Shown piece after piece: positions 30,875 to 40,619 of a stretch of DNA of 64,000 nucleotides. The translations under genes and the position numbers were made by a program. The notes under the pieces were generated by a model. That model saw nothing but the letters and a program-made list of their open reading frames with translations. It did not search any database and was not told the DNA's origin. This DNA is from Rhodococcus sp. IEGM 1409. GTDB taxonomy: Bacteria > Actinomycetota > Actinomycetes > Mycobacteriales > Mycobacteriaceae. Where the stretch lies: assembly GCF_030056735.1 (NCBI RefSeq), contig NZ_JASHKN010000001.1:248001-312000 (forward strand), read 5' to 3'. Each line of letters opens with the position of its first letter. Position 1 is the stretch's first letter.

Positions 30875-31062
30875 CGGATGGACCGCCGGAAGTCCTGCGA
30901 TGCAATCTCGTCCATGAACGTCAACGACTCGAGCGAGTACGTCGTGTGCGCGAACGTCGGAGCGCGAACGACTTCTCCCGCGATTTCGATCGTGATTCGC
31001 ACGCGCCCATCAGGTTCGACAGTGTGAATCAACTTCAGGTCGCCGTCTACGAGCATCATCAT
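30871..31062 (-). CDS. Small hypothetical protein (63 aa)
   Basis: The frame has three adjacent ATGs (31062, 31059, 31056); the first overlaps the upstream stop. The product has DGDLKLIHTVEPDGRVRITIEI and a YSLESLTFMDEIASQDF end. It is probably a small beta-alpha protein. No family recognised. Confidence 0.5.
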   Translation of the reverse strand: MMMLVDGDLKLIHTVEPDGRVRITIEIAGEVVRAPTFAHTTYSLESLTFMDEIASQDFRRSIR

Positions 31063-31469
31063 GGCGCGGTCACCTCAGCCTGCGTCTTCGGTGCAGCGTC
31101 GTACGTTGTCCCGAAATCGCAAAGGTTCTCGACCATCTCGCGGAGATCTTTCAATGTGTTCGAGGCATCGAACAACGTGTCGGCGGCTTCCGCTGTCAAT
31201 CCGAGTTCGCGGCGTGCGAACTCAGATACATGGAACAACTCACCGGACGCCGAGCGAACAACACTGCCCGCGAACCACATCTCCCCATCGATCGGGCCTA
31301 CCTGGGTCTGATCGAGACTGTCCGCGATCCACTCAGCGCCAGCAAGATCCGCCGTCCATCCGGCGAAGCAGCGAGTAGTCCCGCACCGCCACGTCGACAT
31401 ATCCAGCAGGTTCGGCCACGTCTCGATGTGATCCATCACCGACCGCAACATTTCCTCGTTGACACTCAT
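31059..31469 (-). CDS. Hypothetical phage protein (136 aa)
   Basis: The N-terminus (EEMLRSVMDHIETWPNLLD, WRCGTTRCFAGWTADLAG) matches a recurrent actinobacterial and actinophage pattern with a C-x(4)-CxAGW core. LTAEAADTLFDASNTLKDLRE follows. The function of this group is unknown. It overlaps the SbcC-like gene by four bases. Confidence 0.6.
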   Translation of the reverse strand: MSVNEEMLRSVMDHIETWPNLLDMSTWRCGTTRCFAGWTADLAGAEWIADSLDQTQVGPIDGEMWFAGSVVRSASGELFHVSEFARRELGLTAEAADTLFDASNTLKDLREMVENLCDFGTTYDAAPKTQAEVTAP

Positions 31470-32746
31470 GCTTTGACCTCGCCGTCTTCGATGACGACAC
31501 CGACCGAGCTTGACTCGTCAACCCGCTCGATCCACACCTGGAAACCGTTGGCGCCGGCCATCTCCTCGATAAGCGCCAGATTCTCCGAGTCAAGCAACGA
31601 GCCGTCCGTGATGCGGATGATCCGAACCTTCGGATTCAGAGCCATAGCCATCGCCACCGACACCCGCAGCTGCTCCGCCGCCGACGCCTGCGCGAACGGC
31701 ACACCATCGAGAGTCACACCGTCTTCATCGAAACCCAGCCCCGGCACCGGGAACTCGGCCGCAGCGAGACCGTCCTCCCGCTTCTTGTCGAGTTCGGCGA
31801 TCCGGGCAGTGAGCGCGTCCTGCTTCTCCCGCCAATCTTCCAACTGGTCGAGGACTTGCTGCCGCTCCTGCTTCCGACGAACACCGGCATTGATCGTCTC
31901 CGCGTTGTCGATCCGCGAGCGGATGGGTTCGATGTCTATGCGATCAGGAAGAGCAGCCAGGCGCGCCGTGGTCTCCTCGAGCTTTTCCAGCCAACGGTTC
32001 TCCTTTTCGCGGAGCTCGGAGATTGCGCGGTCAGTCTCGGCCAAGATGTTCCTGGCGGTGGCAATCTCATCGTTTGCGACCTCGATCGATACCTCCAGTT
32101 CACGGGCTGTATCCAGCTCGGCGACCAGCGCGGCGACAGATACCGGGTTGTCAGGCACGTCGTCACCGATCTCAGGGAACCCGTCGAGCTGACCTTTGAG
32201 CTGCTTCACCGTCCGGCCGACATCGGTGCGCTCATCGAAGGCTGACTTCCGCTGCCCTGCAAGGACAGCCGGATCGAACGGCAACTCCACCAGGCCGAGC
32301 AATTCCGACTGCTGATCCTTCGCTGGCAACGACGCAAACGTCAACGGATCGAACGACAACCGGCCGACCATCTCATCCAACATCCGCTGGGGTGAGCTGT
32401 ACTTGGCGCCGTCCTTCGACTCCACCTTCAACGCGGTCTTCTCCCCCGACCACGTACGCGTCACCACAATGTCACCGAGATCCACAGTGACGCGCGCCGA
32501 GTTCTCCCCATCACGAATCGGGCGAGTCGTCGACGTACCCTTCACCGCCGCGGCACCCGACAACGCAGCCCAGATCGCATCGATCACTGAACTCTTACCC
32601 TGCGCATTGCGGCCAGCGATCGTCACCGTTGACGAGTTCGGATCCGGGGTTATCTCCACAGCGCGAATGCGTTTGAATCGCTCGACTTCCAGCTTCACGA
32701 CACGCAACCCTGTGTCGGTCCTGGTCGGTGCAGTATTCTCAGACAT
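31466..32746 (-). CDS. SbcC/RecN-like coiled-coil ATPase
   Basis: ATG 32746 is chosen because AAAGGA is eight bases away, while the ATG at 32752 has no room for it. The 426-residue protein has Walker A GRNAQGKSS (45-53) after a LEVERFKRIRAVEI strand. A central coiled coil (about 195-345) and a C-terminal half-site (LRVSVAMAMALNPKVRIIRITDGSLLD) follow, as in SMC-type ATPases; the signature SASAAEQ is degenerate. It probably works with a nuclease in end processing. No sbcD partner is seen. Confidence 0.75.
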   Translation of the reverse strand: MSENTAPTRTDTGLRVVKLEVERFKRIRAVEITPDPNSSTVTIAGRNAQGKSSVIDAIWAALSGAAAVKGTSTTRPIRDGENSARVTVDLGDIVVTRTWSGEKTALKVESKDGAKYSSPQRMLDEMVGRLSFDPLTFASLPAKDQQSELLGLVELPFDPAVLAGQRKSAFDERTDVGRTVKQLKGQLDGFPEIGDDVPDNPVSVAALVAELDTARELEVSIEVANDEIATARNILAETDRAISELREKENRWLEKLEETTARLAALPDRIDIEPIRSRIDNAETINAGVRRKQERQQVLDQLEDWREKQDALTARIAELDKKREDGLAAAEFPVPGLGFDEDGVTLDGVPFAQASAAEQLRVSVAMAMALNPKVRIIRITDGSLLDSENLALIEEMAGANGFQVWIERVDESSSVGVVIEDGEVKA

Positions 32747-32774
32747 GTTCATTCCTTTGGGTAGGTGAATAGAG

Positions 32775-32800
32775 GCCGTCACGGTTGCCCCCGTGGCGGC
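32775..32800 (-). terminator. Stem-loop before the SbcC-like gene
   Basis: GCCGTCACGG (32775-32784) pairs with CCGTGGCGGC (32791-32800) with one mismatch and a six-base loop. It lies just after the stop of the small 32806 gene, with no T-tract. It may be a partial terminator that lowers transcription of the following operon relative to the regulators. Confidence 0.35.
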
Positions 32801-32805
32801 TTCGC

Positions 32806-32985
32806 TTACTTCTGGTTGTCGATCCGTCGTAGACCAGGACCGAGGATCCGAGCCAAACGCTTCAACCCCTGCTCTGACGGCAGTCCGTACTTGACGCCGG
32901 CAGCCTCATCAAGATCGCGGCGGGCCTCAACGCGCTCCACCAGCGACATCGAATCCCGATTGTCAGCAAGCTCCCGCTCAGTCAT
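32806..32985 (-). CDS. Small hypothetical protein (59 aa)
   Basis: ATG 32985 is preceded by AAGGA. The product MTERELADNRDSMSLVERVE is helical and charged and ends GLRRIDNQK. It sits between the excisionase-like gene and the SbcC-like operon. No family recognised, but the RBS and lack of competing frames support it. Confidence 0.55.
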   Translation of the reverse strand: MTERELADNRDSMSLVERVEARRDLDEAAGVKYGLPSEQGLKRLARILGPGLRRIDNQK

Positions 32986-33043
32986 ACGATTCCTTAGGGT
33001 TCAGGTTTGCCAAGTCGTTCGGGGGCGGCCGGTGAATCTTCAT
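32978..33043 (-). CDS. Possible 21-residue micro-ORF
   Basis: MKIHRPPPNDLANLNPKESYD starts with an ATGA overlap at the excisionase-like stop and overlaps the next gene by eight bases. There is no clear Shine-Dalgarno of its own. It may simply carry ribosomes across the gap. Confidence 0.25.
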   Translation of the reverse strand: MKIHRPPPNDLANLNPKESYD

Positions 33044-33243
33044 GTGGCGGGCGCGAACTGCTCGTGTTCGGCGATGTAGCGCGAAATCTCTGCGTCGGAA
33101 ACTTTGCGACCGCGACCGATGTGGACACACTTGAGTTCGCCCGCATTCCAAAGTTCGCGGACAGTGGTCTCGTTAACTCCGAGACGCTCACCCGCCTGAA
33201 CAGCACTCAGCAGCCGTGTCGGAATAGTCGTCACTGAGTTCAT
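33040..33243 (-). CDS. Excisionase-like HTH protein
   Basis: The 67-residue protein is a MerR/HTH_17-type winged helix: LLSAVQAGERLGVNETTVRELWNAGELKCVHIGRGRKVSDAEISRYIAEH. Small proteins of this type act as excisionases or regulators near integrase and repressor genes. It is the second leftward gene after the control region, overlapping the Cro-like gene by ATGA. Confidence 0.7.
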   Translation of the reverse strand: MNSVTTIPTRLLSAVQAGERLGVNETTVRELWNAGELKCVHIGRGRKVSDAEISRYIAEHEQFAPAT

Positions 33244-33506
33244 GCCGACACCTTCAACTCGCTGGGGCGCGCCTGCCGGCTGGGGCGCGCCTGTGCAATC
33301 TCGAACGCCTCACCCAGTCCCAGACCGGTGAATCCGACAAGGCCCGCCATGAATGCGGGACTGGGTGGGATCTCCTCCTTGTCGACACGGACAAGAGTTG
33401 CGCGGCTGACCCCGATCGCCTGAGCCAAAGCGTCATCGGAGGGGAGTCGGTGCATTTCACGAACCCTCTTGAGCAGTCCTGGTTTGACTCGCAAAGTGGC
33501 GGGCAT
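33240..33506 (-). CDS. Cro-like XRE-family regulator
   Basis: ATG 33506 has GGGAGGTGA upstream. The 88-residue protein contains a helix-turn-helix (SDDALAQAIGVSRATLVRVDKEEIPPSPAFMAGLVG). It is the first leftward gene, divergent from the repressor gene across a 165-bp control region, the classic position of Cro. Expected role: shut off the repressor promoter in lytic growth. Confidence 0.7.
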   Translation of the reverse strand: MPATLRVKPGLLKRVREMHRLPSDDALAQAIGVSRATLVRVDKEEIPPSPAFMAGLVGFTGLGLGEAFEIAQARPSRQARPSELKVSA

Positions 33507-33671
33507 ACCGTCACCTCCCAATCTGTGTTGCATTTGTCCACACCTTGTGGCGATGTGTTGAAGAGTGCCACTCGATGCCTCGAATTGCAACAGGGTGATT
33601 CACCAAAAATGCGTTGCGTTCGGCAACATTCCAGCTAGATTGGCTTGTGCTTGTATCAGAAGTGAGGCAGT
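33507..33671. promoter_or_regulatory. Divergent repressor/Cro control region with repeated TGTTGCA motifs
   Basis: This 165-bp region separates the divergent regulators. TGTTGCAT occurs at 33526-33533, and on the opposite strand TGTTGCAA at 33585-33592 and TGTTGCAT at 33672-33679 (overlapping the repressor start). GTTGC-GTTCG-GCAAC at 33613-33627 forms a small dyad. These look like operator half-sites for the repressor and Cro-like protein. Promoter elements were not fixed with confidence. Confidence 0.5.
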
Positions 33672-34163
33672 ATGCAACACATGAACGCATCGGTAACTTG
33701 GCTAGAACTGGTACAGCAGGGCGATTCCGTCCGCAGCATCGCCACGCGCGCTGGTGTCGACAACAGCACCCTCAGCCGGCAGATCAAGGCAGGCGAGATT
33801 CGCTCAGACATGGTTATCCGCATCGCACGCGGACTTGGCCTCGACGTGATCGACGCACTCGTCGCGGCTGGTCACGTCACTGCAGAGGAAGCGGGCGTAA
33901 CACGCCCATCGTCGACCCTTAGGCTCGTCACCGACCAACAGTTAGCCGACGAGATACTTCGCCGACTCGAGTCTGTTCACGACAGAGTCCTGGATGACCC
34001 CCTCAACATTCCACGGACCCCTGACAACGTCCATGAGTTGACTTTGAGAAGTAAACCCGAAGAGGTTGACACCGAAGTGGACATCCTTGACCTTCCCTAC
34101 GTCGCGCACGAACCAGACGAAGGCATAGACGAGGACGACGACGAGTCTCGATACGACATTTAA
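33672..34163 (+). CDS. Phage repressor (HTH, immunity regulator)
   Basis: The 163-residue protein has an N-terminal helix-turn-helix (LVQQGDSVRSIATRAGVDNSTLSRQIKAGEI) and an acidic C-terminal half ending DEDDDESRYDI. It lacks a LexA-type Ser-Lys peptidase domain. The next gene encodes an ImmA/IrrE protease, so induction by cleavage of this repressor is the likely mechanism, as in ICEBs1-type elements. The start is set by GTGAGG just upstream. Confidence 0.75.
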   Translation: MQHMNASVTWLELVQQGDSVRSIATRAGVDNSTLSRQIKAGEIRSDMVIRIARGLGLDVIDALVAAGHVTAEEAGVTRPSSTLRLVTDQQLADEILRRLESVHDRVLDDPLNIPRTPDNVHELTLRSKPEEVDTEVDILDLPYVAHEPDEGIDEDDDESRYDI

Positions 34164-34171
34164 GGGGAAAC

Positions 34172-34573
34172 GTGGACCACCTGTACGAGATCGCCAAAAA
34201 CATGGGCGTGACCGTGGTGGAGCGTTTCTTGCCAGGACAGCAACGCGGGCGGTACGTGCACTCCAAGAAATCAATCGTGTTGAACACTCGGCTTCACGCC
34301 CGGCAGAAAGCCCACACATTCGGCCATGAACTCGGACATGCGCACTACGGACATGAACATGACGAAAAGCCTGGCTCGGTCGCCGGCCTACGCCAAGAAC
34401 GCAAGGCAGACGAATTCGCCGCCAGACTTCTGATCAATTCCTACGACTACGAAGTGACCGAGCGAATGTACGGACCCCACGTCCCCACCCTCGCAGTGCA
34501 ACTTGGTGTTACCGCCCCGATGATCTACGCCTGGCAATCGATGCAAAGGCGAAACAACCCTCGCGCCAGATAG
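34172..34573 (+). CDS. ImmA/IrrE-family metallopeptidase
   Basis: GTG 34172 is preceded by AAGGGG. The 133-residue protein has the zinc motif HELGH (52-56) in THTFGHELGHAHYGHE-like context, followed by ERKADEFAARLLI with the third ligand Glu, and a C-terminal APMIYAWQ helix. ImmA proteases cut the paired repressor to trigger prophage induction. It lies eight bases after the repressor gene. Confidence 0.85.
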   Translation: MDHLYEIAKNMGVTVVERFLPGQQRGRYVHSKKSIVLNTRLHARQKAHTFGHELGHAHYGHEHDEKPGSVAGLRQERKADEFAARLLINSYDYEVTERMYGPHVPTLAVQLGVTAPMIYAWQSMQRRNNPRAR

Positions 34574-34580
34574 GACCGCC

Positions 34581-35783
34581 ATGGCCAGACAGCAGTTGCC
34601 GCCACAGATCAAGAAGATCGAGCTGCAAAAGAAAGAACGAGGAAAGGCTCTCGTCCGATATCAACTTGTCGTCGACGCTGGAGTCGATCCTGTCACCGGC
34701 CGACGAAAGCAAATACGCAAACGGTTCAGCAATGAAGCGGACGCACGCGACGAGCTAGCCAATATTCAAAGTGAAGTAGCCCGCGGTGTGCATGTGCATT
34801 CACAGGAGACGACCGTCGAGAAGGTCATAAACGACTGGCTCGCTTCGAAGCATTCACTCAAGCCCTCAACCGCAAACGGATATCGAGTGACGCTTGACCC
34901 AGTTGTCCGCGAATTAGGCAGCATTCCCGCCCAAAAGCTCACACGCAGGCACCTGGACGATCTAATTGTGGAGCTTCGCGCGGGCGGATTGTCGGTCGGT
35001 GAAAAGACCGCGAAGCGAAAGAAGTGGACGCCCCGCAGCGTGAACTACATGCTGACGCTCATGTCTGCGGCGCTCGAAGATCAGGTGAAGCAAGGCTCCC
35101 TAGTTCGCAACGTGGCCAAGCTCGTAGACAAGTTGCCCGGCGAAACTCACGAGATGAAGACATGGGTGCCCGCCGACGTCGAGAAGTTCCTTGAGATGAC
35201 GGACGGCGACCAGTATTCACATGCCTGGTTCCTTGCACTCTGTGGCCTGCGCCGCGGCGAAATCAGTGGATTGCAATGGAAGTACGTCGACCTCGACGCA
35301 GCACTGCTCACCGTCGCCGTGTCCCGAGTGTCATTCGCGAAGACAATCAGTGAGGGCGCACCAAAGTCGCGGCGATCGTCCAGAACGCTTCCAATGCCAG
35401 ACGACCTCGTCTCTGCATTGAAAGCAGCCCGCAAGCGTCAGGCCGCCGACAGATTGCTTCTCGGTGGAGCGTGGGCTGACACCGGCTACGTCGTCGTCGA
35501 CCGCGAGGGCAATCCGCCGACGCCGAACACCCTCAGTTATTGGTGGAAGGCGTCGATCAAGAAGGCCGGCGTGCCGACTATCCGACTTCACGACGCCCGT
35601 CACACGTGCGCGACATTGATGCATCTGCGTGGAGTGCCGATCGCCGTCATCGCGGCATGGATGGGGCATGCATCGGCGGCTTTCACTCTGTCGACTTACG
35701 CGCACGCGCAAGATCCGGCGCTGCTCGATGCCGCGAGTTATGCACCAGTTGTGACAATCCGTGACAAAACGGCGTCAAGCTAG
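34581..35783 (+). CDS. int: Tyrosine integrase
   Basis: The 400-residue recombinase has an AP2-like arm-binding N-terminus (RYQLVVDAGVDPVTGRRKQIRKRF), a core-binding SAM-like domain (VEKVINDWLASKHSLKPSTANGY) and a catalytic domain with R224 (GLRRGEISGLQW), H337-x-x-R340 (LHDARHTCATLM), H363 (WMGHAS) and Y373 (STYAHA). It should integrate the phage into the adjacent tRNA-Leu gene. It reads toward the att site and ends 33 bp from the tRNA. Confidence 0.93.
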   Translation: MARQQLPPQIKKIELQKKERGKALVRYQLVVDAGVDPVTGRRKQIRKRFSNEADARDELANIQSEVARGVHVHSQETTVEKVINDWLASKHSLKPSTANGYRVTLDPVVRELGSIPAQKLTRRHLDDLIVELRAGGLSVGEKTAKRKKWTPRSVNYMLTLMSAALEDQVKQGSLVRNVAKLVDKLPGETHEMKTWVPADVEKFLEMTDGDQYSHAWFLALCGLRRGEISGLQWKYVDLDAALLTVAVSRVSFAKTISEGAPKSRRSSRTLPMPDDLVSALKAARKRQAADRLLLGGAWADTGYVVVDREGNPPTPNTLSYWWKASIKKAGVPTIRLHDARHTCATLMHLRGVPIAVIAAWMGHASAAFTLSTYAHAQDPALLDAASYAPVVTIRDKTASS

Positions 35784-35816
35784 CAGGCGAATCCCCTCGA
35801 AATACCTGCTGACCTG

Positions 35817-35890
35817 TGCCCCCAGTCGGACTTGAACCGACACTTTACGGATTTTAAGTCCGTTGCCTCTGCCAATTGGGCTATGGGGGC
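35817..35890 (-). tRNA. tRNA-Leu(UAA), prophage attachment site
   Basis: The 74-nt cloverleaf has acceptor GCCCCCA/TGGGGGC, anticodon stem ACGGA/TCCGT with loop CTTAAAA (anticodon TAA) and T-stem GTCGG/CCGAC with TTCAAGT. CCA is not encoded. The variable loop is only about five bases, short for a leucine tRNA. The integrase lies off its 3' end, so the phage core sequence probably restores this 3' half. Confidence 0.9.
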
Positions 35891-35924
35891 CTTGACGCAC
35901 CCGACTGGTCGGGTGCGGCAGGGA

Positions 35925-36890
35925 TCAGACTATCGGGTGGGTCTGAGCTATCGACATCGCGATACCGTCGAGGATGTCGTGTTCGCTGACAATCAGTTCG
36001 GTGATCCCGGCTTTGGCCTCGAAGGTCTGAGCCAGCACCGTGGTGATGATCGCTCCGCCGCCGATGACGTCCACCCGCCCCGGATGCATCGGACCGAACG
36101 CTGCACGATCAACCCGAGGCATGGCGGTCAGACGCTCGCACACGTCGAACAGTTGCTTGAACGGGATTCGCGACAGGTGCACCTTCTCGGCGTCGTACTC
36201 CGGAAGATCCTGCGCGATCGCGGCCAGCGTCGTCATGGTTCCAGCGACACCCACCCACGTGTGCGCCTTCTCGACGGGAACGGCCTCGAACGCCTCCGCC
36301 AATTTCGCGGTCGCAAAAGCCGTCGCTTCGGAAACCTCCGCTGCTGTAGGCGGATCCGACGGCAAGCACCGCTCCGTGACGCGCACACAGCCGATGTCGG
36401 TGGAGTACGCAGCTTGGACGCCTGAAGCATCGCCGAGGACAACTTCGGTGGACCCGCCGCCGAGATCGACCACCACGAAGGGGCCCTCGGACGGATCAAG
36501 TTCTCCCACAGCACCGCTGAACGAGAGACGTGCCTCCTCGTCGCCGGTGATCACCTCGGCTCCGGATCCGGGAATCACCGCACCGAGCACGTCTCGCGTC
36601 ATCGTGAAGAAGTCTTCCCGATTCGCAGCGTCGCGAGTAGCCGAGGTGGCGACCATGCGAACGGCGGTTGCTCCGGCGTCGGCGATCATCGACGCGTACT
36701 CGACGAGCGCAACCCGGGTGCGTTCGATGGCCTCGGGCGCGAATGTCCCTGTCGCATCAACGCCTTGACCGAGTCGCACGACGCGCATCTCGCGTCGGAC
36801 ATCGACCAGACGACCGTCGGCGCCGACGTCGGCGATCAGCAGTCGAATGGAGTTGGTGCCGCAATCGACTGCGGCAACACGGCGAGTCAC
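35925..36890 (-). CDS. ppx: Exopolyphosphatase / GppA-family phosphatase
   Basis: The 321-residue enzyme has the ASKHA phosphate motifs VAAVDCGTNSIRLLIADV (5-22), VVVDLGGGSTEVVLG in the middle and WVGVAGTMTTLAAIA. Its length matches the short actinobacterial Ppx2 type. It hydrolyses terminal phosphate from polyphosphate or (p)ppGpp. ATGA overlap with the DUF501 gene and the eno cluster match the mycobacterial Rv1023-Rv1026 order. Confidence 0.9.
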   Translation of the reverse strand: MTRRVAAVDCGTNSIRLLIADVGADGRLVDVRREMRVVRLGQGVDATGTFAPEAIERTRVALVEYASMIADAGATAVRMVATSATRDAANREDFFTMTRDVLGAVIPGSGAEVITGDEEARLSFSGAVGELDPSEGPFVVVDLGGGSTEVVLGDASGVQAAYSTDIGCVRVTERCLPSDPPTAAEVSEATAFATAKLAEAFEAVPVEKAHTWVGVAGTMTTLAAIAQDLPEYDAEKVHLSRIPFKQLFDVCERLTAMPRVDRAAFGPMHPGRVDVIGGGAIITTVLAQTFEAKAGITELIVSEHDILDGIAMSIAQTHPIV

Positions 36891-37432
36891 TGGTCCGTGT
36901 TGTCGGCATCGTCGATGCCAGGCCAGTCCGCGGGAATTGCAGTGCCGCGGAGCTTTCCGTGACCGGCCAACGCCACAGACTCGTCACCGAGCGGATTCAC
37001 GCCGGGCCCCTTGGCAAGCGAATGCGCCATCAGCACGTGCAGGCACTTGACGCGATCCGGCATCCCACCACCGGCAAAGTCGGTTCCGAGAGATTCGATC
37101 GCGTCACGCTCGGCGAGGTACGACTCGTAGGCCCGCCGGTAAGCCGCGGCAAGTTCGGGATCCTGGGTCAGACGTTCGGTCATCTCACGCATGACGCCGG
37201 CGGATTCCTGACGGCTCGCTTCGGCAGTCAGTCGTGGGTCGGTGAGGTAGTACAACGTCGGGAACGGTGTCCCGTCCGGAAGTTTGGGGGCAGTCTTGAC
37301 GACGCCCGGCTGGCCGTCCGGGCTGCGGTACGCGATCTCGATCACTCCGCGTGGCTCACGGCCCAATTGAGCGGCAACGGCGTCGAGGTCCGCCTGTGAA
37401 ACCTGTGGGGAATTTTCGGACGTGTTGCTCAC
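36887..37432 (-). CDS. DUF501 protein
   Basis: GTG 37432 overlaps the septum protein stop as GTGA; the product is 181 residues. DUF501 landmarks are QLGREPRGVIEIAYRSPDGQPGVVKT, FPTLYYLTDPRLTAEASRQESAG and DRVKCLHVLMAHSLAKGPGVNP. The family is conserved next to eno and ppx in actinobacteria, and its Cys/His-rich stretch suggests a metal or catalytic site. Function is not established. Confidence 0.85.
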   Translation of the reverse strand: MSNTSENSPQVSQADLDAVAAQLGREPRGVIEIAYRSPDGQPGVVKTAPKLPDGTPFPTLYYLTDPRLTAEASRQESAGVMREMTERLTQDPELAAAYRRAYESYLAERDAIESLGTDFAGGGMPDRVKCLHVLMAHSLAKGPGVNPLGDESVALAGHGKLRGTAIPADWPGIDDADNTDQ

Positions 37433-38154
37433 CCGGTGGGTACTCCTTGTTCTTCTGGCTCTATCGGCGCCAACGGCATCGGGGCCGGTGTCGTCGTCTC
37501 GGGAACCACTGGCGGTTCCGAAATCGTTTGCCACAGATCGCGATACCACGGACCTGTCAGCGGTGTTTCCTTTTCCTGCTTCTTCTCCGGTTCCTTGTAG
37601 TCACCGGGAAGCTGAACCTGAAACGGGGTCTCGCCCGGCTTGACGTACCGAAGGCGTTCTCGTGCAAGAGCTTCGATGTACGCAGGGTCGTCGAAGCGTG
37701 CGTTCTGCCCCTGCAGCTTTCGCAGTTCTTCCTCGAGCACCTGACGTTCGGCCGCCACCTGCGCGGCGTCCGATCGCTGGCTGATGTAAGTACGCAGCGG
37801 CACTGCCAGTGTCAGCGCCAACATGAGCACAACCATCGCGAGCACCACGGCTCGGCTGGTGGACAACCCGAAAATGGTGTTGTCCGACTTGGGAAGCCGA
37901 GACCAGAACTTGTTGGTTCCGCTCTTCCCTCGTGCCGACTTCGACCCGCGCGCCGACGCCTTCTCGGTCGAAGCCCCCGACTGAGCGGGGACTGTCACAG
38001 CAGAATCAACGGCTGCGGGATCTATCGAAGGTTCCGACGCCCGTGGGCGTCGAGCGCTGTCGCGACGCGCACGAGACGGTGTGTCTCCACGACGGGAACC
38101 ACGACCCCCCGGACTTCCGCCGGGGGATCGTGGCTTACCGCGCTGTGCAGACAC
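37429..38154 (-). CDS. FtsB/DivIC-like septum formation protein
   Basis: The 241-residue protein has a long basic, Ser/Arg-rich cytoplasmic N-terminus (about 1-100), one membrane helix (AVVLAMVVLMLALTLAVPL) and an extracellular coiled coil (AQVAAERQVLEEELRKLQGQ). The DivIC motif DPAYIEALARERLRYVKPGE and a Pro-rich tail follow. It bridges divisome proteins at the septum. Order with eno is the usual actinobacterial one. Confidence 0.87.
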   Translation of the reverse strand: MSAQRGKPRSPGGSPGGRGSRRGDTPSRARRDSARRPRASEPSIDPAAVDSAVTVPAQSGASTEKASARGSKSARGKSGTNKFWSRLPKSDNTIFGLSTSRAVVLAMVVLMLALTLAVPLRTYISQRSDAAQVAAERQVLEEELRKLQGQNARFDDPAYIEALARERLRYVKPGETPFQVQLPGDYKEPEKKQEKETPLTGPWYRDLWQTISEPPVVPETTTPAPMPLAPIEPEEQGVPTG

Positions 38155-38174
38155 TACTGAATCTTAGATTTCCG

Positions 38175-40485
<2,311 letters not shown>

Positions 40486-40555
40486 TGGTAAAGAACAGCA
40501 AAAGTACAGGTCAGGGCATGGTTCCCCGCTGATAGTGGAGTATCTTTTTCTGAGT

Positions 40556-40574
40556 TAAGGCTGGCCTAGCCTCA
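40556..40574 (+). promoter_or_regulatory. IdeR/DtxR-like iron box upstream of efeUOB
   Basis: The 19-bp sequence TAAGGCTGGCCTAGCCTCA matches the known IdeR consensus pattern (TTAGG..AG.CTA.CCT.A) at about 13-14 positions and is partly palindromic (AGGC..GCCT). It lies 45 bp before the efeU start. Iron-loaded IdeR binding here would repress the operon in iron-rich cells. Confidence 0.65.
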
Positions 40575-40619
40575 TAAAGCTGTCCGAACCTGTTTCACCC
40601 ACTCAGTCAGGAGTCGCCC

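Larger units (their letters stand above)
1..35816. mobile_element. Prophage (right part; left end outside window)
   Basis: The region holds phage genes throughout: terminase, portal, MuF head protein, capsid protease, major capsid, RecE/RecT, repressor, ImmA and integrase. The integrase gene ends 33 bp from the 3' end of a tRNA-Leu gene, the usual geometry of tRNA-targeted integration, and bacterial housekeeping genes start just beyond. Late and early genes read leftward; the lysogeny module reads rightward. Tail, lysis and the second att site are not visible and should lie to the left of base 1. The exact right boundary is inferred, because the core repeat can only be defined by comparison with the missing end. 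Confidence 0.93.

Noticed and set aside
35784..35816. Exact att core next to the integrase
   Set aside because: The partner site is outside the window, so the repeat length cannot be defined from this sequence.
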